The notes: a model not told the origin generated them from the sequence alone. DNA of 32,442 nt from Alphaproteobacteria bacterium (GCA_016869765.1 VGES01000038.1:1-32442); one strand, 5' to 3'; counted from the first letter of the stretch, positions 14,905 to 24,991 are shown. Program-made: numbers and translations.

Positions 14905-16052
14905 CTCGCGCGCCCGTTACGAACACGGCGCGCCCGCCCAAGTCCGATAGCGAAACTCCCCAAGGCCAGTGGCCGGCCATTGAGCACCGCTTCGACGCGG
15001 TGGCGACCGGGATAGTGCTTTCGCGTCGTGAGGTCGACCAGCACCAATCCTTTGCGCAGCCTCGCGCTGGCCCGCGGTGGCAACGCCAGAGTCTTCAGTT
15101 TGAACACCTTGGCGGCGGTCCGGCCGCTCGCCTTGACGAAATGGACGCGGAGATCGACCAGAACGCGCTGCGCCTTGGGCCGCTGGTTCACGACCTCGAA
15201 CGCAATCTCAACGCGACCGCCGATGATCGGGGCCTGTGGCGTGATCCGGACGTTCTCGATCGCCACGTCCGCGGTCGCACCGAAGCCGAGCGCGGCCAGC
15301 GCTCCCGGCTCGCCACGCTTGACCGCCGAGCGCAGCGCATGGCGCACGATCCAGCTCCGTTCCGGCCCCGCGCCCTCGAGCCAGCGTCGCGCCGTGGCAG
15401 CGAGCAGATCGGGGTGATCTTTGCCGATGTCGTTCAGGTTGTTGGCGACCGACCGCCGGACGTAGAGCGCCGGGTCGTCTTTCAGGAGTTCGAGGAGTTC
15501 GAGCACGGGACGAGGATCGCGCTGGAAGGCCGGAAGCCGCGCCGCCCAGGGCAAGCGCGGGCGTGTTCCCTCGGATACCAGCCGTCGCACCGCCGGCCGG
15601 GGATCGCGCGCCCAACGGCGAAGCCGAACCAATGTCTTCTCGGGATAGCGCTCGAGGAACGGCCGGATGCTGAACTCGGCCGTGAACTTCTGGGTCAGGA
15701 GGTACTGCGCGCGCATCGACGCTTCGAAGTGATCGAGGCCATGGCGCGCGACGAACAACACGTGCGGCAGGTAGAGGAACGACGCCATCCCGGGTGCCGC
15801 TTCGTGGCGAACGTTGCCGCGTTCGACCGAGGCGATGAGGATTGCGATGGCCTCGGGATAGCCGTCCGGCAGGTATCGGTGCAGGGCGTCGGCGATCCGT
15901 CGCCCGCGATCCATCAGCGCGAGCGGACCGTAGCCGGCGAGCACGTCCGCCAGGAACCGGCGCGCCGGGAATTCGGGCCAAACAGCGGCAATCATCGCCG
16001 CGATGGTCCGCGGCACCTCGGGTCCGAACTGGTTCTTGAGTGGCTCCGCCAC
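14901..16052 (-). CDS. alkC: AlkC-type DNA alkylation repair glycosylase (HEAT-like repeats plus Ig-like C-terminus)
   Basis: A GTG start gives 383 residues beginning M-A-E-P-L-K-N-Q-F-G, the characteristic AlkC opening. The body is made of HEAT-like helices (for example W-A-R-D-P-R-P-A-V-R-R-L-V-S-E-G-T-R-P-R-L-P-W and V-R-R-S-V-A-N-N-L-N-D-I-G-K-D-H-P). The last ~105 residues are beta-rich (I-G-G-R-V-E-I-A-F-E-V-V-N), matching the Ig-like domain of the larger AlkC subgroup. AlkC removes N3-methyladenine-type alkylated bases from DNA by base excision without flipping the base. It is a monocistronic gene. Its stop overlaps that of the converging FkbM pseudogene in the sequence CTAG. Confidence 0.9.
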   Translation of the reverse strand: MAEPLKNQFGPEVPRTIAAMIAAVWPEFPARRFLADVLAGYGPLALMDRGRRIADALHRYLPDGYPEAIAILIASVERGNVRHEAAPGMASFLYLPHVLFVARHGLDHFEASMRAQYLLTQKFTAEFSIRPFLERYPEKTLVRLRRWARDPRPAVRRLVSEGTRPRLPWAARLPAFQRDPRPVLELLELLKDDPALYVRRSVANNLNDIGKDHPDLLAATARRWLEGAGPERSWIVRHALRSAVKRGEPGALAALGFGATADVAIENVRITPQAPIIGGRVEIAFEVVNQRPKAQRVLVDLRVHFVKASGRTAAKVFKLKTLALPPRASARLRKGLVLVDLTTRKHYPGRHRVEAVLNGRPLALGSFAIGLGRARRVRNGRAS

Positions 16053-16104
16053 GCGAATTCCCTGCCGGTGATGCCGAAGTCTAGTCGCGGACGGCGACGG
16101 CGCC

Positions 16105-17535
16105 TCAGCCGCGCGGCAGGTGGCGGCCCTCGACCCAGGTGGCGTGGAAGCCGAGGGGCACGCGCTGGGGCAATTCGATTCGGGCGACCGGCGGCTTCGT
16201 GAAGTCCTGGGCGTCGATCACCACCGCTTCGCTGCGGTCGGCGTCGGCGTCGTAGACGAACGAAACGACATAGCCGTCGTCCTCTTGCCTATTCGACGCG
16301 CGCGGCGCGAACGGCGACTCGCTGCCAAAGCGCCCGGGGCCGAAGTCGTGGCGGCTGGCGCCTCCCCGCTCGTCGTATTTGACCAGACCGTCGAACAAGA
16401 GCGTCGGCGAATCCTTGATGCTGACGTTGTAGCAATAGCGCGAGCGCCGGCCGCGGACATTGAGATTGATCGACGGAAACTCGGTATTGCGATCGGGATC
16501 GATCGTCTGCTCGCGGCAGGCGCCGGTCTTCAGGTTGAAGCGCCACACGTGATGGCGGGTATCCAGTCGGAGCGTCGCCATCATGCGCGCGAGATCGTCG
16601 GGCAACTGGTTGTTCGCCTCGGGCCAGGGGTCGGCGTAGCGGCACGCCAGGAGGACGATCTCGTCGCCGTCCTCCCACGCATTCGTCGTATGGTAGACGT
16701 AACAGGGGCTCGCCTCGAACCAGCGGACGTCCTGCGCTCCACCGCGCCGCGGAAGGATTCCGAACCGCGCCGGCAGTTCGCGATCGAAGATCACGCGCCA
16801 GCGCCCGGCCTTGAGCGCCGCCATGTCGTTGTAGAGCGGCAGGTCGAGCAGGATCGAATAGTTCTCGGTGATTGCCATGTCGTGCGGCAGGCGTGCCGCC
16901 GGCAGATCGATCGGAACCTGGTGGACGAGGCGGCCGCCCGGATCGACGACGCCGTACGTCATGTAGGGCTTGACCGGACCGTAGTCGAAGAACATGAGCT
17001 CGTTGGTCTGGTAGTCGACCTTGGCGTGCGCCGACACATGTGTTTTCAGCGTCCCGCCGAAATCGTCCGCGCCGAGCGTGGCGAGCGTCGCGGGATCGAG
17101 CGCATAGGGCTGGCCCGACAGATACCAAAGCGCGAGCAGCTTGCCGTGGTGAAAGATGATGTCGGTATTGGCCGTGTCCTTCAGCGGCATGTCGCGGCGC
17201 GCCCGGTTGGGTCCCTCCATGATGCCGCGCCACAGAGCCCGTCCCGCGGCCTGTTCTTCGGCGAACGCCCGCGTCGACACCCAGCGATTGCGATAGTGCG
17301 CCCGCCCGTCGCGAAACCGCACGGCGTGGACCATGCCGTCGCCATCGAACCAGTGGTAACGACCCTCCGGGGCAAAGTGCGGATTGGGACCATTGCGGAC
17401 CAGGAGGCCGTCGAGGTCCGCGGGGATCGCCCCCGCAATCACGCGACATTCGCGCTCGACCTCCTCGCCGGTCGGCGCATACGCGCCCTGCAGGTAAGGG
17501 TTGCGGGTATCGAGGCGAAGCGCAGCTTGGACCAT
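16105..17535 (-). CDS. Carotenoid oxygenase (carotenoid/stilbene cleavage dioxygenase)
   Basis: The 476 residues match the 8-vane propeller-like family in length. All four iron-binding histidines can be seen: H170 in V-S-A-H-A-K-V-D, H218 in R-L-P-H-D-M-A-I-T, H282 in Y-V-Y-H-T-T-N-A-W-E and H464 in L-G-F-H-A-T-W-V. The N-terminal L-V-R-N-G-P-N-P and H-W-F-D-G-D-G-M-V-H are family signatures. It should cleave a conjugated double bond with O2, giving aldehydes or ketones from carotenoids, apocarotenoids or lignin-derived stilbenes; sequence alone does not tell which. The ATG at 17535 is chosen over a longer frame because of AGGAGC upstream (17541-17546). It lies one base after the stop of the flavoprotein gene, so the two form an operon. 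Confidence 0.92.
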   Translation of the reverse strand: MVQAALRLDTRNPYLQGAYAPTGEEVERECRVIAGAIPADLDGLLVRNGPNPHFAPEGRYHWFDGDGMVHAVRFRDGRAHYRNRWVSTRAFAEEQAAGRALWRGIMEGPNRARRDMPLKDTANTDIIFHHGKLLALWYLSGQPYALDPATLATLGADDFGGTLKTHVSAHAKVDYQTNELMFFDYGPVKPYMTYGVVDPGGRLVHQVPIDLPAARLPHDMAITENYSILLDLPLYNDMAALKAGRWRVIFDRELPARFGILPRRGGAQDVRWFEASPCYVYHTTNAWEDGDEIVLLACRYADPWPEANNQLPDDLARMMATLRLDTRHHVWRFNLKTGACREQTIDPDRNTEFPSINLNVRGRRSRYCYNVSIKDSPTLLFDGLVKYDERGGASRHDFGPGRFGSESPFAPRASNRQEDDGYVVSFVYDADADRSEAVVIDAQDFTKPPVARIELPQRVPLGFHATWVEGRHLPRG

Positions 17536-17536
17536 G

Positions 17537-18526
17537 TCAGGCTCCTGTGGCAGCGGGGCCGCTCGCGCGCGGCCAGGAAGCGTCGCGCGCCTGGGCATCG
17601 GCCGCTCGCCAATACTGGGCGCGCAGGTTGGCGACGATCGTCGCGACCGGCTCGATGGCGCCGACCGCACCAACGCCCTGCCCGGCCGACCATACATCTT
17701 TCCACGCTTTGACGTTCGAGTGGATGTCGCCTTTGAAATCGGCGCCGGTGGTGCGGACCAGATTTTCCGGCGTCGCGAAGCCGGCGGCGACCAGACTCGG
17801 TCGCAGCCAATTGCCGGTCACGCCGGTGAAGTAGTTCGAGGGCACGATGTCCTCGGCACCGCTCGCCGCCACCATCTGCTTGTAGCCCGGTTCGGCACGG
17901 CTTTCCTCGGCGGCGAGGAAGCGCGTTCCGAGGTAGGCGAGGTCGGCGCCGAGCGCTTCGCTCGCCCGAATCGCCCAGCCGTCGCCGATCGCGCCGCCCA
18001 AGACGATCGGCTTCGGCCAGAACTTGCGGACCTCGTGGACGAACGCGAAGGGCGTGAGCATGCCGGTGTGGCCGCCGGCGCCGGCCGCGACCAGCACCAG
18101 GCCATCGACGCCGACGGCCGCCGCCTTGCGGGCGAACGCGACCGAGTTGACGTCGGCAAACACGAGCCCGCCGTAACCATGGACGGCGTCGACCACCGAC
18201 CGCGGACTGCCGAGCGAGGTGATCACCAAGGGCGGACGATGCTCGACCGCCAGCTCGAGTTCCTTGCCGGCGCGCTCATAGGTGCGGTGCACGATCAGGT
18301 TGAGCGCCCAGGCGGCCGAACCGGGCTGGCGCGCGCATTCGCCGACCTCGGCCATCCAGCGGTCGAGTTCATCGAGCGTCCGCGGGTTGATCGCCGGAAA
18401 CGACCCGATCAACCCCGCCCGGCACGCCGCCATCGCGAGCTCCGGCCCGGAAACCCGGAACATCGGCGCCACCACCGCCGGCAGCACCAGACCCTCGAGC
18501 AAATGCGCGGGCAAACGATGGCTCAT
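17537..18526 (-). CDS. Nitronate monooxygenase-like FMN flavoprotein (2-nitropropane dioxygenase family)
   Basis: The 329-residue TIM-barrel flavoenzyme contains V-V-A-P-M-F near residue 20, a phosphate-binding-type region A-G-A-G-G-H-T-G and later P-I-V-L-G-G-A-I-G-D-G, then A-D-L-A-Y-L-G-T-R-F, all hallmarks of the family. Members are class-I/II nitronate monooxygenases or NAD(P)H:quinone reductases, so the real substrate is open. It is first gene of a two-gene operon with the carotenoid oxygenase. That suggests a redox step on the same pathway, for example reducing an enone or quinone product. The operator-like box shared with other genes here lies about 55 bases before its ATG. Confidence 0.88.
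   Translation of the reverse strand: MSHRLPAHLLEGLVLPAVVAPMFRVSGPELAMAACRAGLIGSFPAINPRTLDELDRWMAEVGECARQPGSAAWALNLIVHRTYERAGKELELAVEHRPPLVITSLGSPRSVVDAVHGYGGLVFADVNSVAFARKAAAVGVDGLVLVAAGAGGHTGMLTPFAFVHEVRKFWPKPIVLGGAIGDGWAIRASEALGADLAYLGTRFLAAEESRAEPGYKQMVAASGAEDIVPSNYFTGVTGNWLRPSLVAAGFATPENLVRTTGADFKGDIHSNVKAWKDVWSAGQGVGAVGAIEPVATIVANLRAQYWRAADAQARDASWPRASGPAATGA
17541..17546 (-). promoter_or_regulatory. Ribosome-binding site of carotenoid oxygenase
   Basis: On the minus strand AGGAGC precedes the ATG at 17535 by five bases. It lies inside the end of the upstream flavoprotein gene and supports coupled translation and this start. Confidence 0.7.
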
Positions 18527-18581
18527 CGCGTGCGTTCATCCCCGGTCATGGGCGCCGGTCGCGGCAGCGGTACCATAGTCA

Positions 18582-18597
18582 GTTTCTTAGTGCAAGT
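18582..18597 (-). promoter_or_regulatory. Shared operator-like box, site A (upstream of NMO/carotenoid oxygenase operon)
   Basis: Minus-strand ACTTGCACTAAGAAAC lies about 55 bases before the flavoprotein start. It closely resembles sites B and C of this window. In A and B the similarity extends to a TATGGT/TATAGT end ten bases further on. It could be the binding site of the tandem HxlR regulator or part of a promoter. Confidence 0.5.
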
Positions 18598-18621
18598 TAC
18601 TCCGACTCCGGCTGCCGGCCA

Positions 18622-19560
18622 TCAATGGCCGCGAACCGGTCCGCCGCAGCTCTCGCAACGCCACGTCGCCTTGAGCGGCCGCCCGCACGGAAGGTGGATG
18701 AGCTGCAGCGGCGCCCCGTGACGACCGGAGATCCAACGGTCGCTCCATTCGAGGAGCGCGACGATCAGGTTGTAGCAATCGTGCCCGCGCACCGTCAGCC
18801 GGTACTCATGGCGCAGCGGCCGGCCCTGATAAGCGACCGGCTTGAGGATGCCGCAGGCCGCGAGGTGCGCCAGACGCCGCGACAGGATGTTGGGCGCGAT
18901 CCCGAGCGCCCGCTCGAGATCGCCGAAGCGCCGGACGCGAAAGAACCCGGCCGCCACGACCATCGCACTCCAATGGTCGCACAGCACGTCGGCGACGCTG
19001 TCGAATTCCGGACGACGCTCCAACGCGAGCGCCCGGGCCCGCCGACCGATGCCGGTCGAGGCCTTCCGTCGCCGGTGCGATCCGAGTCCGTCGCGGTAGG
19101 ACACCTCGTGGGGATCGACGGCCCGGCCACACGCGGCGCAACACAGCGACAGCAGGAGCGGCTTGCCACAGGCATCATGGCGTACCGCCGCCCTGCCGAG
19201 CCAGCGGCGATCCCATTCGGCGATCGCGAGCAACACGTGGCCGAGTGCGCGACCTTTGGCCGTGAGGCCGTATTCATGGCGCGCCGGACGCCGCATGTAG
19301 AGTTTCCGCCCGACCAGGCCGGTCCGCGCGAACGCGGCGAGCCGTCTGACCAGCGTGCTGCGCGACACCCCGAGCTCGTCGTGCAGCGCGTCGAAGCGCC
19401 GCGCGCCGCGCTGGAGCGCGGCGAGTATCCGCCACGACCAGCGGTCGCTCATGATTTCGAGCGCACGGGTGACGCCACTCTCGCCGATGCGCCGCCGCAC
19501 GGCCTCGATGTCGAGCCCCGTCGAGTCGCTCCGGGTGTCGCGATGTCTGGTGGCGGTCAT
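18622..19560 (-). CDS. Tandem double-HxlR winged-helix transcription regulator
   Basis: The 312-residue protein contains two HxlR-type winged-helix domains in one chain, whereas usual HxlR proteins have one (about 100-150 residues) and act as dimers. Domain 1 (about 30-150) has W-S-W-R-I-L-A-A-L, S-R-S-T-L-V-R-R-L and R-H-E-Y-G-L-T-A-K-G. Domain 2 (about 188-310) has H-W-S-A-M-V-V-A-A, A-P-N-I-L-S-R-R-L and R-H-E-Y-R-L-T-V-R-G. Each is followed by C-G-(K/R)-P-L then C-x(2)-C (C131/C141/C144 and C292/C302/C305), suggesting a small metal site or redox switch. The gene sits between the flavoprotein operon and the divergent liv operon, as expected for a local regulator. The ATG at 19560 is preferred; upstream residues are R/G-rich. 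Confidence 0.85.
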   Translation of the reverse strand: MTATRHRDTRSDSTGLDIEAVRRRIGESGVTRALEIMSDRWSWRILAALQRGARRFDALHDELGVSRSTLVRRLAAFARTGLVGRKLYMRRPARHEYGLTAKGRALGHVLLAIAEWDRRWLGRAAVRHDACGKPLLLSLCCAACGRAVDPHEVSYRDGLGSHRRRKASTGIGRRARALALERRPEFDSVADVLCDHWSAMVVAAGFFRVRRFGDLERALGIAPNILSRRLAHLAACGILKPVAYQGRPLRHEYRLTVRGHDCYNLIVALLEWSDRWISGRHGAPLQLIHLPCGRPLKATWRCESCGGPVRGH

Positions 19561-19627
19561 GGTTCGTCGGCGCCCGACCCTAGCGCATCCGGCGGGTGCC
19601 CGCACGCCGAGGGCTACGGACGGGCGA

Positions 19628-19644
19628 GTTCCATAGTGCTAGTC
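19628..19644 (-). promoter_or_regulatory. Shared operator-like box, site C (between HxlR gene and livH)
   Basis: Minus-strand GACTAGCACTATGGAAC matches site B (GACTTGCGCTATAGAAC) at 14 of 17 positions. It lies about 67 bases before the regulator start and only 11 bases before the livH ATG, so a protein bound here could control both divergent genes. Confidence 0.5.
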
Positions 19645-19655
19645 TATGCCGCGCG

Positions 19656-20537
19656 ATGGACCCCTGGACCACACTCGCGCAACTCATCGTCAACGGCCTC
19701 GCGGCGGGTTGTGTTTACGGGCTGGTCGCGCTGGGTTTCGCCCTGGTTTACAAAGCAACCGAGGTCGTCAATTTCGCGCAGGGCGACCTCCTCATGGTGG
19801 CGGCCTTCGCCGGCTGGACCCTGATCGAGGTGGCGGGCCTGCCTTACGCGGTGGCGTTCCCGGTGACCGTCCTCCTTTTGGCGGTGCTCGGATTCGGCCT
19901 CGACCGCGTCGTCGTGCGGCCGATCCTCGGGCGGCCGCAGTTCGCGACCATCATGCTGACGATCGGCATCGCTTTCGCGATGCGCGGCGTGGTGTCGATG
20001 ACCTGGGGCCCGCAGGCCCGCACCTTCGAAACGCCTTTCAGCCGCAAGAACACGCCGTTTTTCGACGTCGTTCTCTCGGACGTGAGCCTGTCGATCATCG
20101 CCGCGACGGCGGTGTTGAGCGCCTTGTTGTTCGCGTTCTTTCGTTGGAGCTGGCTCGGCATCGCCATGCAATCGGCATCGCAAAACCAGATGGCGGCCTA
20201 CCTCATGGGCATCCCGGTCAAGGCCGTAACGTCGTTGACCTGGGCGTTGAGCGCCTCGGTCGCGGCGTGCGCCGGGCTGCTGCTGGCGCCGATCGCGCTG
20301 GTCGACATCGCGCTCTGGTTGGTGATTCTCAAGGCCTTCGCCGCCGCCGTGCTCGGCGGCTTCGGCAGCATCCCGGGGGCGATCGTGGGCGGCCTGTTGA
20401 TCGGTTTGGTCGAACAGTTCGTCGGTGTCTACCTGCTGCAGGAAGCCAAAGGCATCGCCGGTTACGTCGTGCTGCTCGCGGTGTTGCTGGTGTGGCCGCG
20501 GGGCCTGTTCGGCGGCGGCGAGCGGAAGCGCGTCTAG
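19656..20537 (+). CDS. Branched-chain amino acid-type ABC transporter permease (LivH-like)
   Basis: The 293-residue, very hydrophobic product starts M-D-P-W-T-T-L-A-Q-L-I-V-N-G-L-A-A-G, the standard LivH opening. A-L-G-F-A-L-V-Y-K-A-T-E-V-V-N-F-A-Q-G-D and A-A-V-L-G-G-F-G-S-I-P-G-A-I are family motifs; the latter is the loop contacting the ATPase. It forms the inner-membrane channel with LivM. Its TAG is two bases before livM. A longer frame exists upstream, but the M-D-P start fits the family. Such HAAT transporters move amino acids but also aromatic and other carboxylic acids, which fits the CoA-ligase neighbours. Confidence 0.92.
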   Translation: MDPWTTLAQLIVNGLAAGCVYGLVALGFALVYKATEVVNFAQGDLLMVAAFAGWTLIEVAGLPYAVAFPVTVLLLAVLGFGLDRVVVRPILGRPQFATIMLTIGIAFAMRGVVSMTWGPQARTFETPFSRKNTPFFDVVLSDVSLSIIAATAVLSALLFAFFRWSWLGIAMQSASQNQMAAYLMGIPVKAVTSLTWALSASVAACAGLLLAPIALVDIALWLVILKAFAAAVLGGFGSIPGAIVGGLLIGLVEQFVGVYLLQEAKGIAGYVVLLAVLLVWPRGLFGGGERKRV

Positions 20538-20539
20538 CG

Positions 20540-21616
20540 ATGCGCTTTCCGTTCATCACCGAATACCGCGACGACCTGCGTCTCCTGCGCTACCGCTCGG
20601 ACTGGTGGTCCTACGGCGCGTTGCTGGCGGTCCTTCTCGTTTTGCCGGCCGTGCTCGGGCGCTTCTACCTTGGCGAAGTCGCGTTCATCTTCGTGCTCGC
20701 GATCGCCGCCGTCGGCCTGATGACCCTGACCGGGTTCACCGGCCTCGTGTCACTCGGCCACGGTGCCTTTCTCGGTGTCGGGGCCTACGCCCACGCGCTG
20801 CTCATGGCGAACGGGGTGCCGTTCGTCGTGGCGTTGCCGGCGGCCGGAGTGGCCACAGCCGCGATCGGCGTTGCGGTCGGGTTCCCGACCCTGCGGCTCA
20901 GCGGCCTCTACCTCGCGATCGCGACGCTGGCGTTCAGCGTCATCGTCGAACACGTGCTCGGCCACTGGCGCTCGCTCACCGGCGGCTTTCTCGGATTGAC
21001 CGTTCAACGCCCTGACTTGTTCGGCTGGTCGCTGGCCGGCCGCACCGAGTTCTACTATCTCTGCCTCGCGGTGCTGGCGGGCGTCGTGCTGGCGGCGCGC
21101 AACCTCCTGCGCAGTGAAACCGGACGCGCGTTCATCGCCCTGCGCGATTCGGAGACGGCGGCAGCCGCGTTCGGCGTCAACGTCGCCTGGTACAAGACGC
21201 TCGCGTTCGCGGTGTCGGCCGGCGTGACCGGGATTGCCGGCGGCCTCTACGCCCACAAGCTCGGCCACATCACGCCCGAGGCGTTCGGGCTATTTACCTC
21301 GCTCGAACTCGTGCTGATGGTGGTGGTGGGCGGCCTCGGCAGCCTGCGCGGCGCGGTTCTCGGCGCGATTTTCGTCGGGGCGCTGCCGCAGGTGATCGCG
21401 TTTTTCCGCGACGTGCTACCCAAGGGCTTTCTCCCGACCACTGGCCTCGAGCTCACGCTCTACGGCGGCATTCTGGTCTTGTTCCTGCTGTTCGAGCCCG
21501 ACGGACTCAACGGCCGCTGGCTCAAGATCAAGGCGTTGTTCCAGACCTTTCCGCTGTACCGCCGGCGCACGTTTCAACGCACCAAGACCTACATGCGGTC
21601 GGAGCGCTACCGATGA
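20540..21616 (+). CDS. Branched-chain amino acid-type ABC transporter permease (LivM-like)
   Basis: The 358 residues start M-R-F-P-F-I-T-E-Y. The central membrane domain carries T-G-F-T-G-L-V-S-L-G-H-G-A-F-L-G-V-G-A-Y, the strongest LivM signature. G-R-A-F-I-A-L-R-D-S-E-T-A-A-A-A-F-G-V and V-V-G-G-L-G-S-L-R-G-A-V-L-G follow. It pairs with the LivH-like protein. The last ~30 residues are basic (Y-R-R-R-T-F-Q-R) and cytoplasmic. Its TGA overlaps the livG ATG as ATGA. No defect was seen. Confidence 0.93.
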   Translation: MRFPFITEYRDDLRLLRYRSDWWSYGALLAVLLVLPAVLGRFYLGEVAFIFVLAIAAVGLMTLTGFTGLVSLGHGAFLGVGAYAHALLMANGVPFVVALPAAGVATAAIGVAVGFPTLRLSGLYLAIATLAFSVIVEHVLGHWRSLTGGFLGLTVQRPDLFGWSLAGRTEFYYLCLAVLAGVVLAARNLLRSETGRAFIALRDSETAAAAFGVNVAWYKTLAFAVSAGVTGIAGGLYAHKLGHITPEAFGLFTSLELVLMVVVGGLGSLRGAVLGAIFVGALPQVIAFFRDVLPKGFLPTTGLELTLYGGILVLFLLFEPDGLNGRWLKIKALFQTFPLYRRRTFQRTKTYMRSERYR

Positions 21617-22373
21617 TCGGCCTTGCGGTCCGGGGCCTGTCGGTGAGTTTCGGCGGGGTTCGCGCCCTGCGCGACGTGTCGTTCGCGGTGGCCCCGGGCG
21701 AAATCCTGTCGATCGTCGGCCCCAACGGTGCTGGCAAGACCACCGTGTTCAACCTGGTGTCGCGGTTGTTCGACGCCGATGCCGGAACCATAACGGCCGG
21801 CGATCGCGACATCACGTACCTTGCGCGCCACGAGATCGCGGCCGTCGGCATCGCCCGGACGTTCCAGAACCTCGAACTGTTCGACCACGCGAGCGTTCTC
21901 GACAATCTCCTGCTCGCGCGGCACGCCCACCGTCAGTCGACGGTCGTGGCGCAGATTCTGCGGTTGCCTTCGGCGATGCGGGCCGAGGTCGAACACCGCT
22001 TGCGCGCCGAACAGGTCATCGAACGCTTCGAGCTCGAGCGCTTCCGCAGTGCGACCGTCGCCAACCTGCCCTACGGCGCCCGCAAGCTGGTCGAGTTCGC
22101 GCGGGCGCTGTGCCTGGAGCCGAAACTCCTGCTGCTCGACGAGCCCGCGGCCGGCCTCAATCCCGAGGAACGTGCCGATCTCGCGTTCCGCATCGCCGAC
22201 GTGCGCGACGAGCTCGGGACCACCATCGTCCTCGTCGAACACGATATGGGCCTGGTCGGCGAAGTATCGGACCGGGTGCTGGTGCTGAACGACGGCCAGC
22301 TCCTCGCCGAAGGCACGCCCGACGTCATTCGGCGCGATCCTGCCGTCATCGCCGCCTACCTGGGAGCCGCGAC

Positions 22374-22377
<4 letters not shown>
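21613..22377 (+). CDS. Branched-chain amino acid-type ABC transporter ATPase (LivG-like)
   Basis: The 254-residue nucleotide-binding subunit has Walker A G-P-N-G-A-G-K-T-T, Q-loop region A-R-T-F-Q-N-L-E-L, and signature L-P-Y-G-A-R-K in place of the more common L-S-Y-G-x-Q. Walker B reads L-L-L-L-D-E-P-A-A-G-L-N, and the H-loop is V-E-H-D-M. The A-G-L-N-P and E-H-D-M combination is typical of LivG. It drives transport as a heterodimer with the LivF-like subunit. The GTG of livF overlaps its TGA (GTGA), so expression is coupled. Confidence 0.93.
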
Positions 22378-23140
<763 letters not shown>

Positions 23141-23144
<4 letters not shown>

Positions 23145-24976
23145 CGGACCAACCAGCCGCCGCCAAGGCACGGACGCCGGCCGAGTTGTTCTGGCGCCGA
23201 ACCGACGAGTGGTCGACTCGCGTCGCGCTGCGCGAAAAGCGCCTCGGACGCTGGCGCTCCATCACATGGCGCGACTACGGGCTCGCGGCAACGTGGACGG
23301 CGCACGGCCTGCGCGAACTCGGGCTCGCCCGGGGCGACGTCTGCTCGATCCTGGCCGACAACCGCCCGGAGTGGCTCTACTGCGATCTGGCGGCGCTTTC
23401 GCTGGGCGCGATCGGCAACGGCATCTATACGACGTCCTCGCCGCAGCAGGTCGCCTACGTGCTGCGCGACTCCGATACGAGGATCATCGTGGTCGAGAAC
23501 GACGAACAGCTCGACAAGGTGCTCGAGGTGCGCACCGCCTGCCCCCGCCTCGAACGCATCGTCGTGATCGACACCGACGGACTGCGCGACTTCGCCGATC
23601 CGCAGGTCGTCGGTTTTGCCGAGTTGCTGACGCGCGGGCGGGCCCGCCTCAACCGCCTCGACGATCTGCGAGCCGAGATCGACGCCGCCGGCGAGAACGA
23701 CACCGCCATTCTCGTCTACACCTCGGGCACCACCGGGCCGCCCAAGGCCGCGTCGATCGGCAACTCGAGCATCATGGCCCAGATCGCCCGCGCCCATGTC
23801 ATCATGCCGCTCGGCCCGGGCGACGAAACGCTTTCCTTCCTGCCGCTCTGCCACATCGCCGAGCGCATGGGGAGCGTCTTCAACCCGCTCGCCTGCGGCT
23901 CGACGGTCAATTTCGCCGAGAGCCCGGAAACGGCGATGGCCGATCTGCGCGAGGTCGCGCCGACCGGCGTGTTCGCGCCGCCGCGGGTCTGGGAACGCAT
24001 GTATTCCGCGGTCACGTTGGCGATGAACGATGCGCTGCCGATCGCGCAATGGGCCTACCGCTGGGCGGGCCGGGTCGGGGCGGCGGATGCGCGGGCCCGG
24101 CTCACCGCCGAACCGCGCCCCCTCGCGAAGCGCGGGGCCGCGTGGCTGGCACGAGCGATCGTATTCAAGCACGTGCGCCAGAGCCTCGGCCTCGACCGCG
24201 TCCGCTGGGCGGTTACGGGCGCGGCACCGATCGCGCCGGAGCTGCTCCATTGGTTCCTGGCGCTCGGCGTCGACATTCGCGAAGCCTACGGCCAGACCGA
24301 GACCACCGGACTGGCGACGATCAACCCGCTCGGCGCCAACCGCCCGGGAACCTGCGGCCCGGCAGCGCCGGGCGTCGAGCTGCGGATCGACGCGACGGGC
24401 GAGATCCTGATCCGCGGGCCGGTGTTGTTCGCGGGCTACCGCGGCAAACCAGAGGCGACCGCGGCCGCGATCGATGCCGATGGCTGGCTCCATACCGGCG
24501 ACGTGGGTGAAATCGATGCCGCCGGCTACCTGCGGATCACCGACCGGCTCAAGGACATCTTGATAACGGCCGGCGGCAAGAACATCGCGCCGACCGAGCT
24601 CGAAAACCGCCTCAAGGCGAGCCCCTACATCGCCGATGCGGTGGTGATCGGCGATCGTCGCCCATTCCTCACCAGCCTGATCATGATCGACCACGACACG
24701 GTCGCCGCTTTTGCCCAGGACGAGGCGGTGCCGTTCACCAACTACGCCAGCCTGTGCGCGGCAGCGGCCGTGCGCGACCTGATCGCGGGCGAGGTCGCGC
24801 GCGTCAACCGCGATTTTGCCCGCGTCGAACAAATCAAGGATTTCCGGCTGATCGACGTTCTGCTTACACCCGAGGATGAAGAGCTGACGCCAACCATGAA
24901 GCTCAAGCGCCGGGTCATCGCCGAAAAGTTCGCGCCGCTGATCGCGGCGATGTACGGCGCGCCTGGCGCCCTGTGA
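23141..24976 (+). CDS. AMP-forming acyl-CoA synthetase (long-chain fatty acyl-CoA ligase-like)
   Basis: A GTG start gives 611 residues. It is a member of the adenylate-forming (ANL) superfamily: L-V-Y-T-S-G-T-T-G-P-P-K-A-A (P-loop, with alanine where glycine is common), A-Y-G-Q-T-E-T-T, G-W-L-H-T-G-D and the hinge R-I-T-D-R-L-K-D-I-L-I-T-A-G-G-K-N-I-A-P. The length and the K-N-I-A-P form fit FAA1-type long-chain ligases rather than short benzoate ligases. It should activate a carboxylic acid to its CoA thioester using ATP. The usual late catalytic lysine may be in T-P-T-M-K-L-K-R-R. Its start overlaps LivF (GTGA). I infer that it activates the acid imported by the liv proteins. Confidence 0.92.
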
Positions 24977-24991
24977 CTTGCGCTATAGAAC
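24975..24991 (+). promoter_or_regulatory. Shared operator-like box, site B (upstream of binding-protein gene)
   Basis: GACTTGCGCTATAGAAC begins inside the acyl-CoA synthetase stop codon region and lies 46 bases before the binding-protein ATG. A GACT...AGTC dyad spans 24975-25002, and TATAG is repeated at 24984-24988 and 24996-25000. The site suggests a second promoter or operator within the gene series. Confidence 0.5.

Noticed and set aside
16120-17712. 530-residue plus-strand open frame opposite the carotenoid oxygenase
   Set aside because: The minus-strand gene has four iron histidines and a ribosome-binding site; the antisense frame has no recognisable fold.
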